The position numbers and the translations under genes are program-made. From contig NZ_BLJU01000015.1 in NCBI RefSeq assembly GCF_009932725.1, positions 1 to 64,000 of the forward strand: a stretch of 64,000 nucleotides of DNA. The letters are read 5' to 3'. A model generated the notes under the pieces. That model was not told the DNA's origin. It searched no databases and saw nothing but the letters and a program-made list of their open reading frames with translations. The DNA comes from Pseudomonas yangonensis. GTDB lineage: Bacteria; Pseudomonadota; Gammaproteobacteria; Pseudomonadales; Pseudomonadaceae. This document shows, piece by piece, positions 1 through 6,753 of this stretch (the first letter of the stretch is position 1; the number at the start of each line of letters is the position of its first letter).

Positions 1-204
1 ACCTTGATGCTAGTAGAACATGAGGCGGTCAGCCGCTTGGTCGAGGGTGGCCTATCTGATCAGGAGGTCTCGGCCATCAGCGGCCACAAGTCGATGCAGA
101 TGCTTAAGCGCTACACGCACCTGCGTGCTGAAGACCTTGTTGGCAAGCTGGATAAGCTCGAGAGGAAAACGACCAGGCGCAGCAGGCAACAGGCTGACAA
201 CTGA
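1..204 (+). pseudogene. Tyrosine recombinase (phage/island integrase), C-terminal remnant
   Basis: The reading frame is open from the window edge and ends at 204. The segment [14 protein letters not shown] matches the end of the catalytic domain of lambda-type integrases: the GH pair carries the third catalytic histidine and RYTHL carries the nucleophilic tyrosine. Where active family members have HDLRHEA, this copy reads MLVEHEA, so the box II histidine and arginine are both missing. I read it as the tail of a decayed or recombined integrase, although the rest lies outside the window. It fits the tRNA 3' fragment at 19,837-19,882, which looks like the opposite end of an integrated element. 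Confidence 0.6.
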
Positions 205-281
205 TCTGCAGCCACGCAGCCTGGCATTTTTTCACCGCGCTTACTGAGGGCTTTAACTGACCCAGCTTCGGTCACCAGCGC

Positions 282-1040
282 TCAGGCATCGTCGCTATCT
301 GGCTTGTAGAAAAGATCCCAGCTGCTCTGGTGCGTGACGCGAGGGTCTTGTCCTGGGGTCGGAGTCAGTTTGAGGCCGAGAGACTTGCCCTCCTCCAACT
401 GCCGCTCCCAGGGCCGGTCAGTGCCTAGCACTCGACCAAGATGCTCAGCACGAGACTCTTCTCGGCCCTCCCAAGCCCTGACAAGCTCCTGGTACTCATC
501 GCTGGCCGCCAGTCGATAAGCCACGTCAACCAGATCACTCCCAACCCAATGCGCAAAGGGAAGCGTCCTCTCAACTGCCGCGAGGCGCGCTTCATCGCTC
601 TCCAGATCGACCTCCCCCTCTTCATACAGGCGCTTTGCAAGGGCAATGGCCTTGCTGAAATACGCATCCGCACCAGGCTGCTCCGCATGAAGAAACTCAG
701 GGAAGGTCAGCGCCGTTAATGGCGCCACATGACCATTGGCCGCATCGGTCACGCCAGTAACCAGCCAGAACGCATATTTCGGCCACAGGTGGGCTATCGA
801 CTCAATCATGGCGGAGGTCGGCTTCTGCTTGCGCGAGAACGCACTACGCCACCGGGCGGACGGAATGCCTGTGAGCTGGGAAAGCTTTTCCCAAAAGCCG
901 CGACCAGCGTACGGCGGCTGACTCCATAGGCTGAGCAGCGCTGAGAATGGCCCTTCGTGACCCTTCAGGCTCTCAAGGTCAGCCGGAGACATCTGCTCCT
1001 TCAAAATCAGAATGACGCGGTCTTCAATCGTGCTTGACAT
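282..1040 (-). CDS. Phage-type putative DNA-binding regulator (252 aa)
   Basis: This is a soluble protein of 252 residues. Residues about 45-100 (GRGFWEKLSQLTGI, RWRSAFSRKQKPT, MIESIAHLWPKYAFWLVTG) resemble the N-terminal DNA-binding region of repressor-like proteins from Pseudomonas prophages, with a short helix-turn-helix followed by the characteristic YAFWLVTG strand. The rest is charged and helical with no recognisable enzyme motif. It is transcribed away from 1167-1457, and a 10-bp-arm inverted repeat lies 25 bp before its start, so autoregulation is plausible. The function is inferred from the motif and the divergent layout only. Confidence 0.6.
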   Translation of the reverse strand: MSSTIEDRVILILKEQMSPADLESLKGHEGPFSALLSLWSQPPYAGRGFWEKLSQLTGIPSARWRSAFSRKQKPTSAMIESIAHLWPKYAFWLVTGVTDAANGHVAPLTALTFPEFLHAEQPGADAYFSKAIALAKRLYEEGEVDLESDEARLAAVERTLPFAHWVGSDLVDVAYRLAASDEYQELVRAWEGREESRAEHLGRVLGTDRPWERQLEEGKSLGLKLTPTPGQDPRVTHQSSWDLFYKPDSDDA

Positions 1041-1064
1041 CGTAAGCCTTCGATCATAAAAAGA

Positions 1065-1093
1065 ACTAAATGTCTAAAATATGGACATTTAGT
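1065..1093. promoter_or_regulatory. Inverted-repeat operator in divergent intergenic region
   Basis: ACTAAATGTC at 1065-1074 and GACATTTAGT at 1084-1093 are perfect 10-bp arms around a 9-bp A/T-rich spacer. The site lies between the start of the minus-strand regulator at 1040 and the plus-strand gene at 1167. This is the usual position for a phage-type repressor operator controlling both directions. The binding protein is not shown by the sequence; the 282-1040 product is the obvious candidate. Confidence 0.55.
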
Positions 1094-1166
1094 GTTTTTT
1101 AAGGACTCTTACGCCTTTTTCGCGTAATGACCGCAGTGTATCGCAAGCCATACAAGGAGTCGCAAG

Positions 1167-1457
1167 ATGACAGTCGAAGAAACCCTGCTGAACCGCTACG
1201 GAGGCTCACCACTGCTTTCCCTTGAGCAGCTCGCAGAGGTGCTCCATCGCAGCAAAAACGGCCTGAGGATCTCTCTGAGCAGCGACAACGAGCTGTCCGC
1301 GAAGCTGCGCTCGTGCAAGGTCAAGATCGGCCGACGGATTTATTTCACGCTCGCGTCATCGAAGAAGCCTGATCGCTATGAGCATCAAAGCCATGAACTG
1401 GGCATGGGAGCAGCCGCTCCCGCCCGTGCCGAAGCTAGTTCTCATGGCGCTCGCTGA
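1167..1457 (+). CDS. Small putative DNA-binding protein (96 aa)
   Basis: The start is supported by AAGGAG six bases upstream. Residues 1-65 (LLNRYGGSPLLSLEQLAEVL, RSKNGLRISL, KVKIGRRIYF) look like a compact helix-turn-helix or excisionase/AlpA-type fold ending in the IGRRIYF strand. The last 30 residues are low complexity and lie in the 80-bp overlap with the next gene in another frame, so the C-terminus is probably unstructured or the ancestral stop was lost. It is likely co-transcribed with 1378-2169. A role in element regulation is inferred, not shown. Confidence 0.5.
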   Translation: MTVEETLLNRYGGSPLLSLEQLAEVLHRSKNGLRISLSSDNELSAKLRSCKVKIGRRIYFTLASSKKPDRYEHQSHELGMGAAAPARAEASSHGAR

Positions 1458-2169
1458 TAACGCAGATGATCACGGCTACTGCTGGCCGAAGATGAAGACG
1501 ATTGCAGCAAAGTGCAGTACGTCGGAGCGCACCGTCCAACGTACTATCAAAGCCCTGCTGGCTGCCGGTCTCCTTAAGAAGGACGCTCGATTCGATGCCA
1601 GCGGCCGGCAGGTTTCTAACGGCTACACACTCGCTTTGACCTACCACGACAAATTGTCACCCCCGGCCGATGACACTGCCAGGGAGGGTGACACCACTGT
1701 CACCCCCGGGGTGACACAGCTATGTCAGGGGGAGGGTGACATAGCTATGTCACCCCTAGAACCACCATATGAACCTTCAAATGAATCATCAGTAAGCCGC
1801 ACGGCAAAACTGATGCGGCTGAGTGCTCTGGAGAGTCAACAGGTCGCTCTGCTGATCAGTTCCGCTCCAGCTGATCAACAGGAGGCGATCACATCCCAAC
1901 TGTTGAACGCGCTGGCCAAGGGAACCATCCGTACTTCCCCATCACGCTGGCTGAACGCTGTCATTCGCCGGACAGGCAGCCACGTGCATCCGCAGAATGC
2001 GCCAGAGCTGTCGGAAGCGGACTATGTGAAACGTCTGGTTCAAGGCGGAATATCGCCTGAGGACGCTCAGCGCATTGCTCATAAGACCTACAGCCGCCGT
2101 GGAGTCAGTTCACCTGTGAACAGTAGGTGGCGCCCCATCGACCACCAAACCACCAAAGACTGCGGTTAA
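1378..2169 (+). CDS. Helix-turn-helix (HTH_36-type) replication-initiator-like protein
   Basis: The 263-residue product begins with a winged helix-turn-helix typical of phage and plasmid replication proteins: PKLVLMALADNADDHGYCWP, then IAAKCSTSERTVQRTIKAL and an AGLLKKDARF wing. Residues about 95-135 are a Thr/Pro/Gly/Glu-rich linker whose DNA is full of GTGACA/TGTCAC palindromes. The C-terminal part has SPSRWLNAVIRR followed by an EADYVKRLVQGGISPEDAQRIAHK helix pair. Lambda O-type initiators carry their origin iterons inside the gene, and this arrangement looks the same. No ribosome binding site is obvious, so the gene may depend on translation of the overlapping upstream gene. Confidence 0.6.
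   Translation: MSIKAMNWAWEQPLPPVPKLVLMALADNADDHGYCWPKMKTIAAKCSTSERTVQRTIKALLAAGLLKKDARFDASGRQVSNGYTLALTYHDKLSPPADDTAREGDTTVTPGVTQLCQGEGDIAMSPLEPPYEPSNESSVSRTAKLMRLSALESQQVALLISSAPADQQEAITSQLLNALAKGTIRTSPSRWLNAVIRRTGSHVHPQNAPELSEADYVKRLVQGGISPEDAQRIAHKTYSRRGVSSPVNSRWRPIDHQTTKDCG
1655..1755. repeat. Cluster of GTGACA/TGTCAC palindromes inside the HTH gene (candidate origin iterons)
   Basis: About 100 bp contain at least six copies of TGTCACC or its complement. Two are arranged as strong inverted repeats: 1686-1705 (arms GGGTGACA and TGTCACCC, 4-bp centre) and 1734-1755, a perfect 22-bp palindrome with half GGGTGACATAG. A third pair, GGTGACA ... ATGTCA, lies at 1710-1725. The cluster encodes only the protein's linker. 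Repeats inside an initiator-like gene suggest a replication origin or an autoregulatory binding array; this is an inference. Confidence 0.55.
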
Positions 2170-2449
2170 AGCGGCTGCTTGAAGTTGTCGAGGCATGTCA
2201 CCGCCTGGTCCCCCTGCAACTCGTCATTTATGCCGGCAGAAGCTGGCTACATCATCCGCCTCCGCACTTAGCGCAAACCACCGAACCCCCACTACGCCAT
2301 AGTTGGTTGCCATCCTGAAACCCTCGGGCTAGAGTGCGCCCGTCGTGGTAAATCCCACGACCGGGTGTGACAACCTGATTCGTTCGAGGCGCGGTAGCGC
2401 CATAGCTTAGGTAGCCAGCAATACGATTGCTTGGTTGCTTAACTTCTAT

Positions 2450-2524
2450 GGCGGGCCGTGTGGGGCAGGCTTTTGCCTGGCCGGTTCCCTCGGACGCCGG
2501 TTTGTCACCCCCGCACGGTCCGCC
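2450..2524 (+). ncRNA. C4-like structured antisense RNA
   Basis: A 16-bp closing stem pairs 2450-2465 with 2509-2524, including two G-U wobbles that preserve pairing. It encloses two hairpins: CAGGC-TTTT-GCCTG at 2466-2479 and a CCGG...CCGG hairpin around 2481-2500. This architecture and the sequence resemble the C4 antisense RNA of P1/P7-type phages and many prophages, which pairs with the leader of a downstream gene to block its expression. The next genes (2666-3231) would be the target operon. An additional short hairpin (GTCGTGG / CCACGAC, 2342-2361) lies upstream. The stretch 2170-2665 contains no convincing protein gene. Confidence 0.55.
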
Positions 2525-2665
2525 ACCCATATCCGAGTGACAACGGCGGGTGACGGCTCCTTAATCGTCTGAGGAGCACAAGGAAAATGCGCTACCCCTT
2601 TTTTACCCGAGAGCTCCGCCTTGGGCTTCAGGTCTTGCTGTCCACCTCTGCCCCGGAGGTGTGCC

Positions 2666-2935
2666 ATGGCTGAGTTCGAATCCTGCGTTGTACCTTTTCC
2701 ACTGCAGCGAAGCCCGCTGCATGAATCTGAACGCTCTCCCCTCCCCTCCGAAGCTGCAGCTGAGCTACGTGGCGTCATGCTAGGTAATCTGCTGGATCAA
2801 CTGGCAGAGCCAGACGGGCTCCAGCCGGAAGATCTGCGCGTGCGGATCGCTGCTTACTCAGCTCTGGATCTACTCGATGAGATGGTCGTGCTCTATCGCC
2901 GAGCCCTATCCGAGGCGCGAGGAGGTGCGAGATGA
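2666..2935 (+). CDS. Small protein downstream of C4-like RNA (89 aa)
   Basis: I chose the ATG at 2666 because GGAGGTG lies five to ten bases upstream; the frame is open further back but without a start signal. The product has a Pro/Ser-rich N-terminus and a helical C-terminal half (RGVMLGNLLDQL, LLDEMVVLYRRALSEA). I do not recognise a named family. Its stop overlaps the next start as ATGA, so the two are translationally coupled. Its position after a C4-like element suggests an antirepressor-type or host-takeover small gene, without direct evidence. Confidence 0.5.
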   Translation: MAEFESCVVPFPLQRSPLHESERSPLPSEAAAELRGVMLGNLLDQLAEPDGLQPEDLRVRIAAYSALDLLDEMVVLYRRALSEARGGAR

Positions 2936-3231
2936 GCAAGGGAGTATTGACCTGCCTTCCAGCTCACGACGGCCACCCAGGCGTGGAAATCATCTGGGCC
3001 TCCGACTGCAGGGAGGCATTCAACCAAGGCGCTAAGCTGGCCCAGAGTTGGCTTGATAATGCTCGTACCGGCTGGCTCTGGGCAGTAATGATCGCCGAGC
3101 GCGACTTACTGCCATGCGCAATAGAACGGCGAGCCTTCGAAGTTGGATTTCTCAGCCGCCTCCATCAGCGCATATGCGCTCACAGGTACTGCGGCCACTC
3201 GAATAAATCATTTTGCCTCAGAGGTTCGTGA
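2932..3231 (+). CDS. Hypothetical small protein (99 aa)
   Basis: It starts in the ATGA overlap with the previous gene. The sequence is protein-like, with EIIWASDCREAFNQGAKLAQSWL and LPCAIERRAFEVGFLSRLHQRI as the clearest segments, and contains several Cys and His residues (DLLPC, ICAHRYCGH) near the C-terminus that could form a metal site. Short proteins of this type occur in Pseudomonas mobile elements, but I cannot name a function. It is likely the second gene of the small operon behind the C4-like RNA. Confidence 0.45.
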   Translation: MSKGVLTCLPAHDGHPGVEIIWASDCREAFNQGAKLAQSWLDNARTGWLWAVMIAERDLLPCAIERRAFEVGFLSRLHQRICAHRYCGHSNKSFCLRGS

Positions 3232-3247
3232 GCCGGCCTTGCCGGCT
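3231..3247 (+). terminator. Hairpin directly after the small-gene pair
   Basis: AGCCGGC (3231-3237) pairs with GCCGGCT (3241-3247) across a 3-base loop, immediately after the stop codon. There is no T-run, so it is at best a weak terminator or mRNA-stabilising hairpin. Confidence 0.35.
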
Positions 3248-3263
3248 TACGCTAACCACAAAT

Positions 3264-3497
3264 ATGCCAGCCAACTACAGGGACGAAGCCGACAGTACGA
3301 GGGCCAGATACAAGCCGAGAACGGCCAGGAGCAGCCTCTCACGTGCAAAGGTGATCTGGCGCAGATACATCGTCAGCGGCGGCGGGGCTTTTCAGGAATA
3401 TTGGACTACCCCACTCGGGTCGACCTTTCCGGCCTATACTTGGACTACCCCCGATCCAGATGCCTCAAGCGATGCCCGCGTAGACGGACGTAAATAG
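3264..3497 (+). CDS. Hypothetical small basic protein (77 aa)
   Basis: The ATG at 3264 opens a frame of 77 codons. The N-terminal half is basic (YRDEADSTRARYKPRTARSS, SRAKVIWRRYI) and the C-terminal half rich in Thr, Pro and Asp. The upstream signal is weak and no family is recognised. It may be a genuine small gene of the element or chance coding; the alternative frame at 3143-3493 is less protein-like. Confidence 0.3.
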   Translation: MPANYRDEADSTRARYKPRTARSSLSRAKVIWRRYIVSGGGAFQEYWTTPLGSTFPAYTWTTPDPDASSDARVDGRK

Positions 3498-3966
3498 GGT
3501 TCATGATCACTGCCTGGCGAGCCCAATGGCAGGAAGCTGTTGGAGTTTCCTGCCACGAGTGCGGGAAACTGCGCCTACCTTTCGTCGGCAGATTTTTCTG
3601 AATGCGAAATGGGGCCCGCTTTCAGATCTGGGACTCGATACCGATAACCTCTACGTCGGACGCTTTCCAGGCCTGCCGGCCTTGCGAACGCTAAAGCATG
3701 TGCTTCACTCACCTCGTGAATCGTTTGGATCAAACCTTCAACGCGATTGCGATGTCGTAACGATGAATTCTGTTGCATTCGTCGAGTAGTTCGTAGGAAA
3801 GTGAATTCCGGTGATGAGTTTTTGATCAATCGCCAGTACAATCGCTGGTCGCTTCAGCCTACTGATGCCTGAAGCCCCCCTTACTGACAGTTAGATTGTG
3901 TTCGATGATGCCTTCGACGTTCGCGCCCTGAATGCGAACCTGACGCGCCCTTTGGACGAGATAGCC
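3498..3966. other. Stretch with no supported gene
   Basis: Frames here are short and unlike each other in composition. A 32-codon frame from 3503 contains a CHECGK motif but is too short to call. An upstream GTG-initiated extension (3898) of the next gene is possible. No repeats or tRNA features were seen. Confidence 0.4.
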
Positions 3967-4149
3967 ATGAGCCTGCAAGCACTGATTTCCCTGTCCCGTA
4001 GCCCTAACAAGGTTGATGCTGATCGAAACGTCTCTAGACGCCTAGAGCAATCGCGCCGGCAGATGGAGATCTACGACCGTGAAATTGAGACCCGTATCGC
4101 TGCGAAGGCAGTGACTAGCGAGCAGTTGGCGAAGACCTGCAGCCTCTAA
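3967..4149 (+). CDS. Small helical protein before the papain-like gene (60 aa)
   Basis: The product is charged and helical (RRLEQSRRQMEIYDREIETRIAAK has coiled-coil spacing when read in two parts) with no recognised domain. The frame is open back to a GTG at 3898, so the start is uncertain; I prefer the ATG at 3967. A strong intrinsic terminator follows 16 bases after the stop, which supports it being a transcribed gene separate from the large gene that begins at the end of that terminator. Confidence 0.4.
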   Translation: MSLQALISLSRSPNKVDADRNVSRRLEQSRRQMEIYDREIETRIAAKAVTSEQLAKTCSL

Positions 4150-4165
4150 TCCCTATTTCAAGGAA

Positions 4166-4189
4166 AGCAGCCGAAAGGCTGCTTTTTTT
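4166..4189 (+). terminator. Intrinsic terminator
   Basis: AGCAGCC (4166-4172), GAAA loop, GGCTGCT (4177-4183), then seven T. It ends exactly where the next large gene starts, so that gene needs either read-through or a promoter overlapping this site. Confidence 0.8.
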
Positions 4190-6520
4190 ATGCCTATGAC
4201 TCCGTATCTCGTATCTCAATTTGCTCAGTCCACCATGACCAATCTGGTGCGCGAATGCTTTGGTTACGATTTTCCGGACATCCTGACAAAGCGCCAAGTA
4301 GGTTACATCTTCAACTACCTGAACCGGCTCGACGCGAAAACGGTACTGCTCGAATTTCAGTACGTGGACAAGGATTTCCTGGAAGATTTCTCGCGCTACT
4401 ACGCCAAGCGTTATGGCAACGATGGACACAAATGCGCCCGGATGCATTTCTTCGCCTGCGCCCTAGATCACGGGATGGTTTTCGAGATCCTCGCGGGTGG
4501 TCCGAGAGCCGACGAGTTGGTGAAGACACTGCAAGCCAATTACCTGGGCTTCATGGTGATCAAGCCACTTCCCAAAACCTTTATTGGCAAAACCTGCCTC
4601 AAGGTGATGGAGGATGAGTCCACTGCGGTCAAACGCAAGCGCCGCCTCAGCCGAAAGTACAAGGTCGACCTTTTTGGGATCAGCCTAAGCGTCGAATCCC
4701 TCGCCTTCCAAGAACAGGACAAGGTCATTGCCGCTTGTGCAACGACAGCCATTTGGTCTGCACTGCATGCCTTGCAGTGGCACAGCATTCGAAGCGTCCA
4801 TTCGTGTAGCGAGATCACGATGAACGCCTTGAACGACCGCAGCGGTTCGTCAAATAGCTTCCCCAACACGGAGCTGAACACCGAGCAAATGCTGCGCTCC
4901 ATTGATGCTGAAGGATTGAGACATCACCAGGAGAACCTTCGCGGCACTGATGAAAAACGCTTTTTTGAAACGGTAGTGAGCCACATCGATAGCCAGCTGC
5001 CCCTAATTTTCATTGGGGACGTTTACTCGTTGAGCGGGCCAGGCAAGAAAAGACCGACACGTGAAGGTAACCACGCAATTTGCATCGTTGGCTACAAACA
5101 GGATCACGAAAAGATCCTATACATCCATGACGACCGGCTCGGTCCCTACGTCCGAGCAAAGCTGATCCCAACTGTTGGCTATTCGATGAAGCGAAAGCCG
5201 ATGCGGGAGTCTTGGGCGTTGGCGCTTCAAACGATGAACGAGGATGGCACCTGGAGCGATCCCGTTGAGCTCATCGAGCCTGATGTCCTCATCGTACCGA
5301 CAGATAAAAAGGTTCGCCTACCCTTCTACTTTGCCTTGGAGACCTGCGACCGCATCAAAAAACAGGTCGCCCTAGACTGGAAAACATGGCTCCCCGCTGA
5401 AGAGACCAATGTCGCAGATGAAATCTCCTTCCGTATTCGCTTAAGGGAAATTTCCCACATTCGTCAGGAGATAATAGATCAGAACCTAGACTACAGAACC
5501 GTAGAAACACCTCCAACAGATGATGACGCCACATCAGAATCAACCGAGACTCTGATGAGTACGGAACCAGCTGAGCAGGACCCAGTGACTCTTCGAGGCA
5601 CCTCCGAGCCAATATCAGCACACTCCGAGGGTGCGTCGAAGCCAAAAGCTGAACCACACTCAGCGGAAGAAGAGCTCAACACTCAGCTCACTCCGTCTGT
5701 AGAAGAAACCGAACTGTGGCAAAAGGAAAAGGTTAAGTTCCTGACAAAGGGCTTCGCCAGGTTTCAGTGGGAGGCTCAGTTTCTATTCAACGGCCTGCCG
5801 ATCTTCAAGGTTTTCATCGATGCTACAGACGTTCCTCAAGGTGACGCGGTCTCAGCCGTGTTCACTGATAACTTGATCCTCGGGACAGGCATACTGAAGT
5901 TGCTGCGGTGGAACCCAACGGCAGCAAGCTTCAAAGCAAAGGATGGCCAGTTCTTCCCGTCATTCATGCGCCGCCTCGTCGAAGTGGACTCGTCTGTAGA
6001 CGCCTACCTGGAGGAGACCTATGGGGGGCTAAGAGCTCCTCTCTACCTCAAGGCACAAGAGATTCAAGGCCAAGATATTTTCAATAACCCGACAGCTGTC
6101 CGGCTCTACGATGCTCCACGTATGCCTATCGTAGAGCTGAATAAACAATTCGCCTCTCGCAGAACAACCTACCTAATTTGGGCTGTCGCAAAAGATGGTG
6201 CACTGCTAATCGGCAAGGAGTTCGAGGTGAAGATCGATGGTCGCCGGGAGAAATGCGGGCACCCCAGCATCACCGCGTTTCAACCTGCTCGGATTGCCGG
6301 AGAAATGCACAAGATTGGTAAAGGCACTTGGCAGATCAACGCCAAATCGGGCCGCTACAGCGGGGACTACCCGAACAGGGATGATCTGCTCCAGAACGCC
6401 CTATATAAATTCCAACAGTTCTTCCCGACTGAGGCATTTATTATCCAACCTGCTGCGAGCACTGCAGTTGTGCCCTCGACCGGAGCTTCACAAGACGAGC
6501 CAGGCGCTGCGAGCGCTTGA
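4190..6520 (+). CDS. Large papain-like/C39-like cysteine peptidase-fold protein (776 aa)
   Basis: No standard family name comes to mind, but a papain-like catalytic triad can be proposed: Cys183 in AACATTAIWSALHAL at a helix start, His295 in GNHAICIVGY, and Asp314/315 in YIHDDRLGPY. The order and spacing fit C39-like bacterial cysteine peptidases or transglutaminase-like folds. Residues 1-170 form an N-terminal domain. Residues about 435-515 are an acidic Ser/Glu/Pro-rich linker. Residues 520-745 form a separate C-terminal domain. No signal peptide or membrane helix is seen, so it should act in the cytoplasm. ATGs at 4196 and 4235 are possible starts; none has a good ribosome binding site. 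It lies 5' of an ABC-3C defence system, which suggests a conflict-system role (inferred). Confidence 0.6.
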   Translation: MPMTPYLVSQFAQSTMTNLVRECFGYDFPDILTKRQVGYIFNYLNRLDAKTVLLEFQYVDKDFLEDFSRYYAKRYGNDGHKCARMHFFACALDHGMVFEILAGGPRADELVKTLQANYLGFMVIKPLPKTFIGKTCLKVMEDESTAVKRKRRLSRKYKVDLFGISLSVESLAFQEQDKVIAACATTAIWSALHALQWHSIRSVHSCSEITMNALNDRSGSSNSFPNTELNTEQMLRSIDAEGLRHHQENLRGTDEKRFFETVVSHIDSQLPLIFIGDVYSLSGPGKKRPTREGNHAICIVGYKQDHEKILYIHDDRLGPYVRAKLIPTVGYSMKRKPMRESWALALQTMNEDGTWSDPVELIEPDVLIVPTDKKVRLPFYFALETCDRIKKQVALDWKTWLPAEETNVADEISFRIRLREISHIRQEIIDQNLDYRTVETPPTDDDATSESTETLMSTEPAEQDPVTLRGTSEPISAHSEGASKPKAEPHSAEEELNTQLTPSVEETELWQKEKVKFLTKGFARFQWEAQFLFNGLPIFKVFIDATDVPQGDAVSAVFTDNLILGTGILKLLRWNPTAASFKAKDGQFFPSFMRRLVEVDSSVDAYLEETYGGLRAPLYLKAQEIQGQDIFNNPTAVRLYDAPRMPIVELNKQFASRRTTYLIWAVAKDGALLIGKEFEVKIDGRREKCGHPSITAFQPARIAGEMHKIGKGTWQINAKSGRYSGDYPNRDDLLQNALYKFQQFFPTEAFIIQPAASTAVVPSTGASQDEPGAASA

Positions 6521-6633
6521 AGCGATAAAAAGCGGAGAGTCTGCATCTGCCTGAGAGAGAGTAGGGGCTCCATTCCCTGCTCCCACCACCCGATTCCACT
6601 GGCTTGAAACCTAATTAGCCAAGGCAATCAACA

Positions 6634-6649
6634 CTGTACATGTATACAG
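6634..6649. promoter_or_regulatory. LexA (SOS) box upstream of the ABC-3C operon
   Basis: CTGTACATGTATACAG fits the gammaproteobacterial LexA consensus CTG-N10-CAG with an alternating T/A core, differing from the ideal palindrome at only a few inner positions. It sits 105 bp before the chosen start of the first ABC-3C gene. This is the usual promoter region distance, so DNA damage should derepress the system if the box is functional. Confidence 0.65.
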
Positions 6650-6753
6650 ACAACTTTCCTTTCGTGGCGTAATGCCATTAATCAATGGTAAATTCCAACG
6701 GGGTGCTTGCTGGGCTTGGCAGCGCTTTGAGGGACTATCCAAGAGAAGGAACA

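Noticed and set aside
2252..2530. 92-codon minus-strand frame
   Set aside because: It overlaps the C4-like RNA and depends on its stem sequence for coding; no start signal or recognised domain.
3143..3493. 116-codon plus-strand frame
   Set aside because: Overlaps the end of the better-supported 2932-3231 gene and the hairpin; composition is mixed and no start signal is seen.
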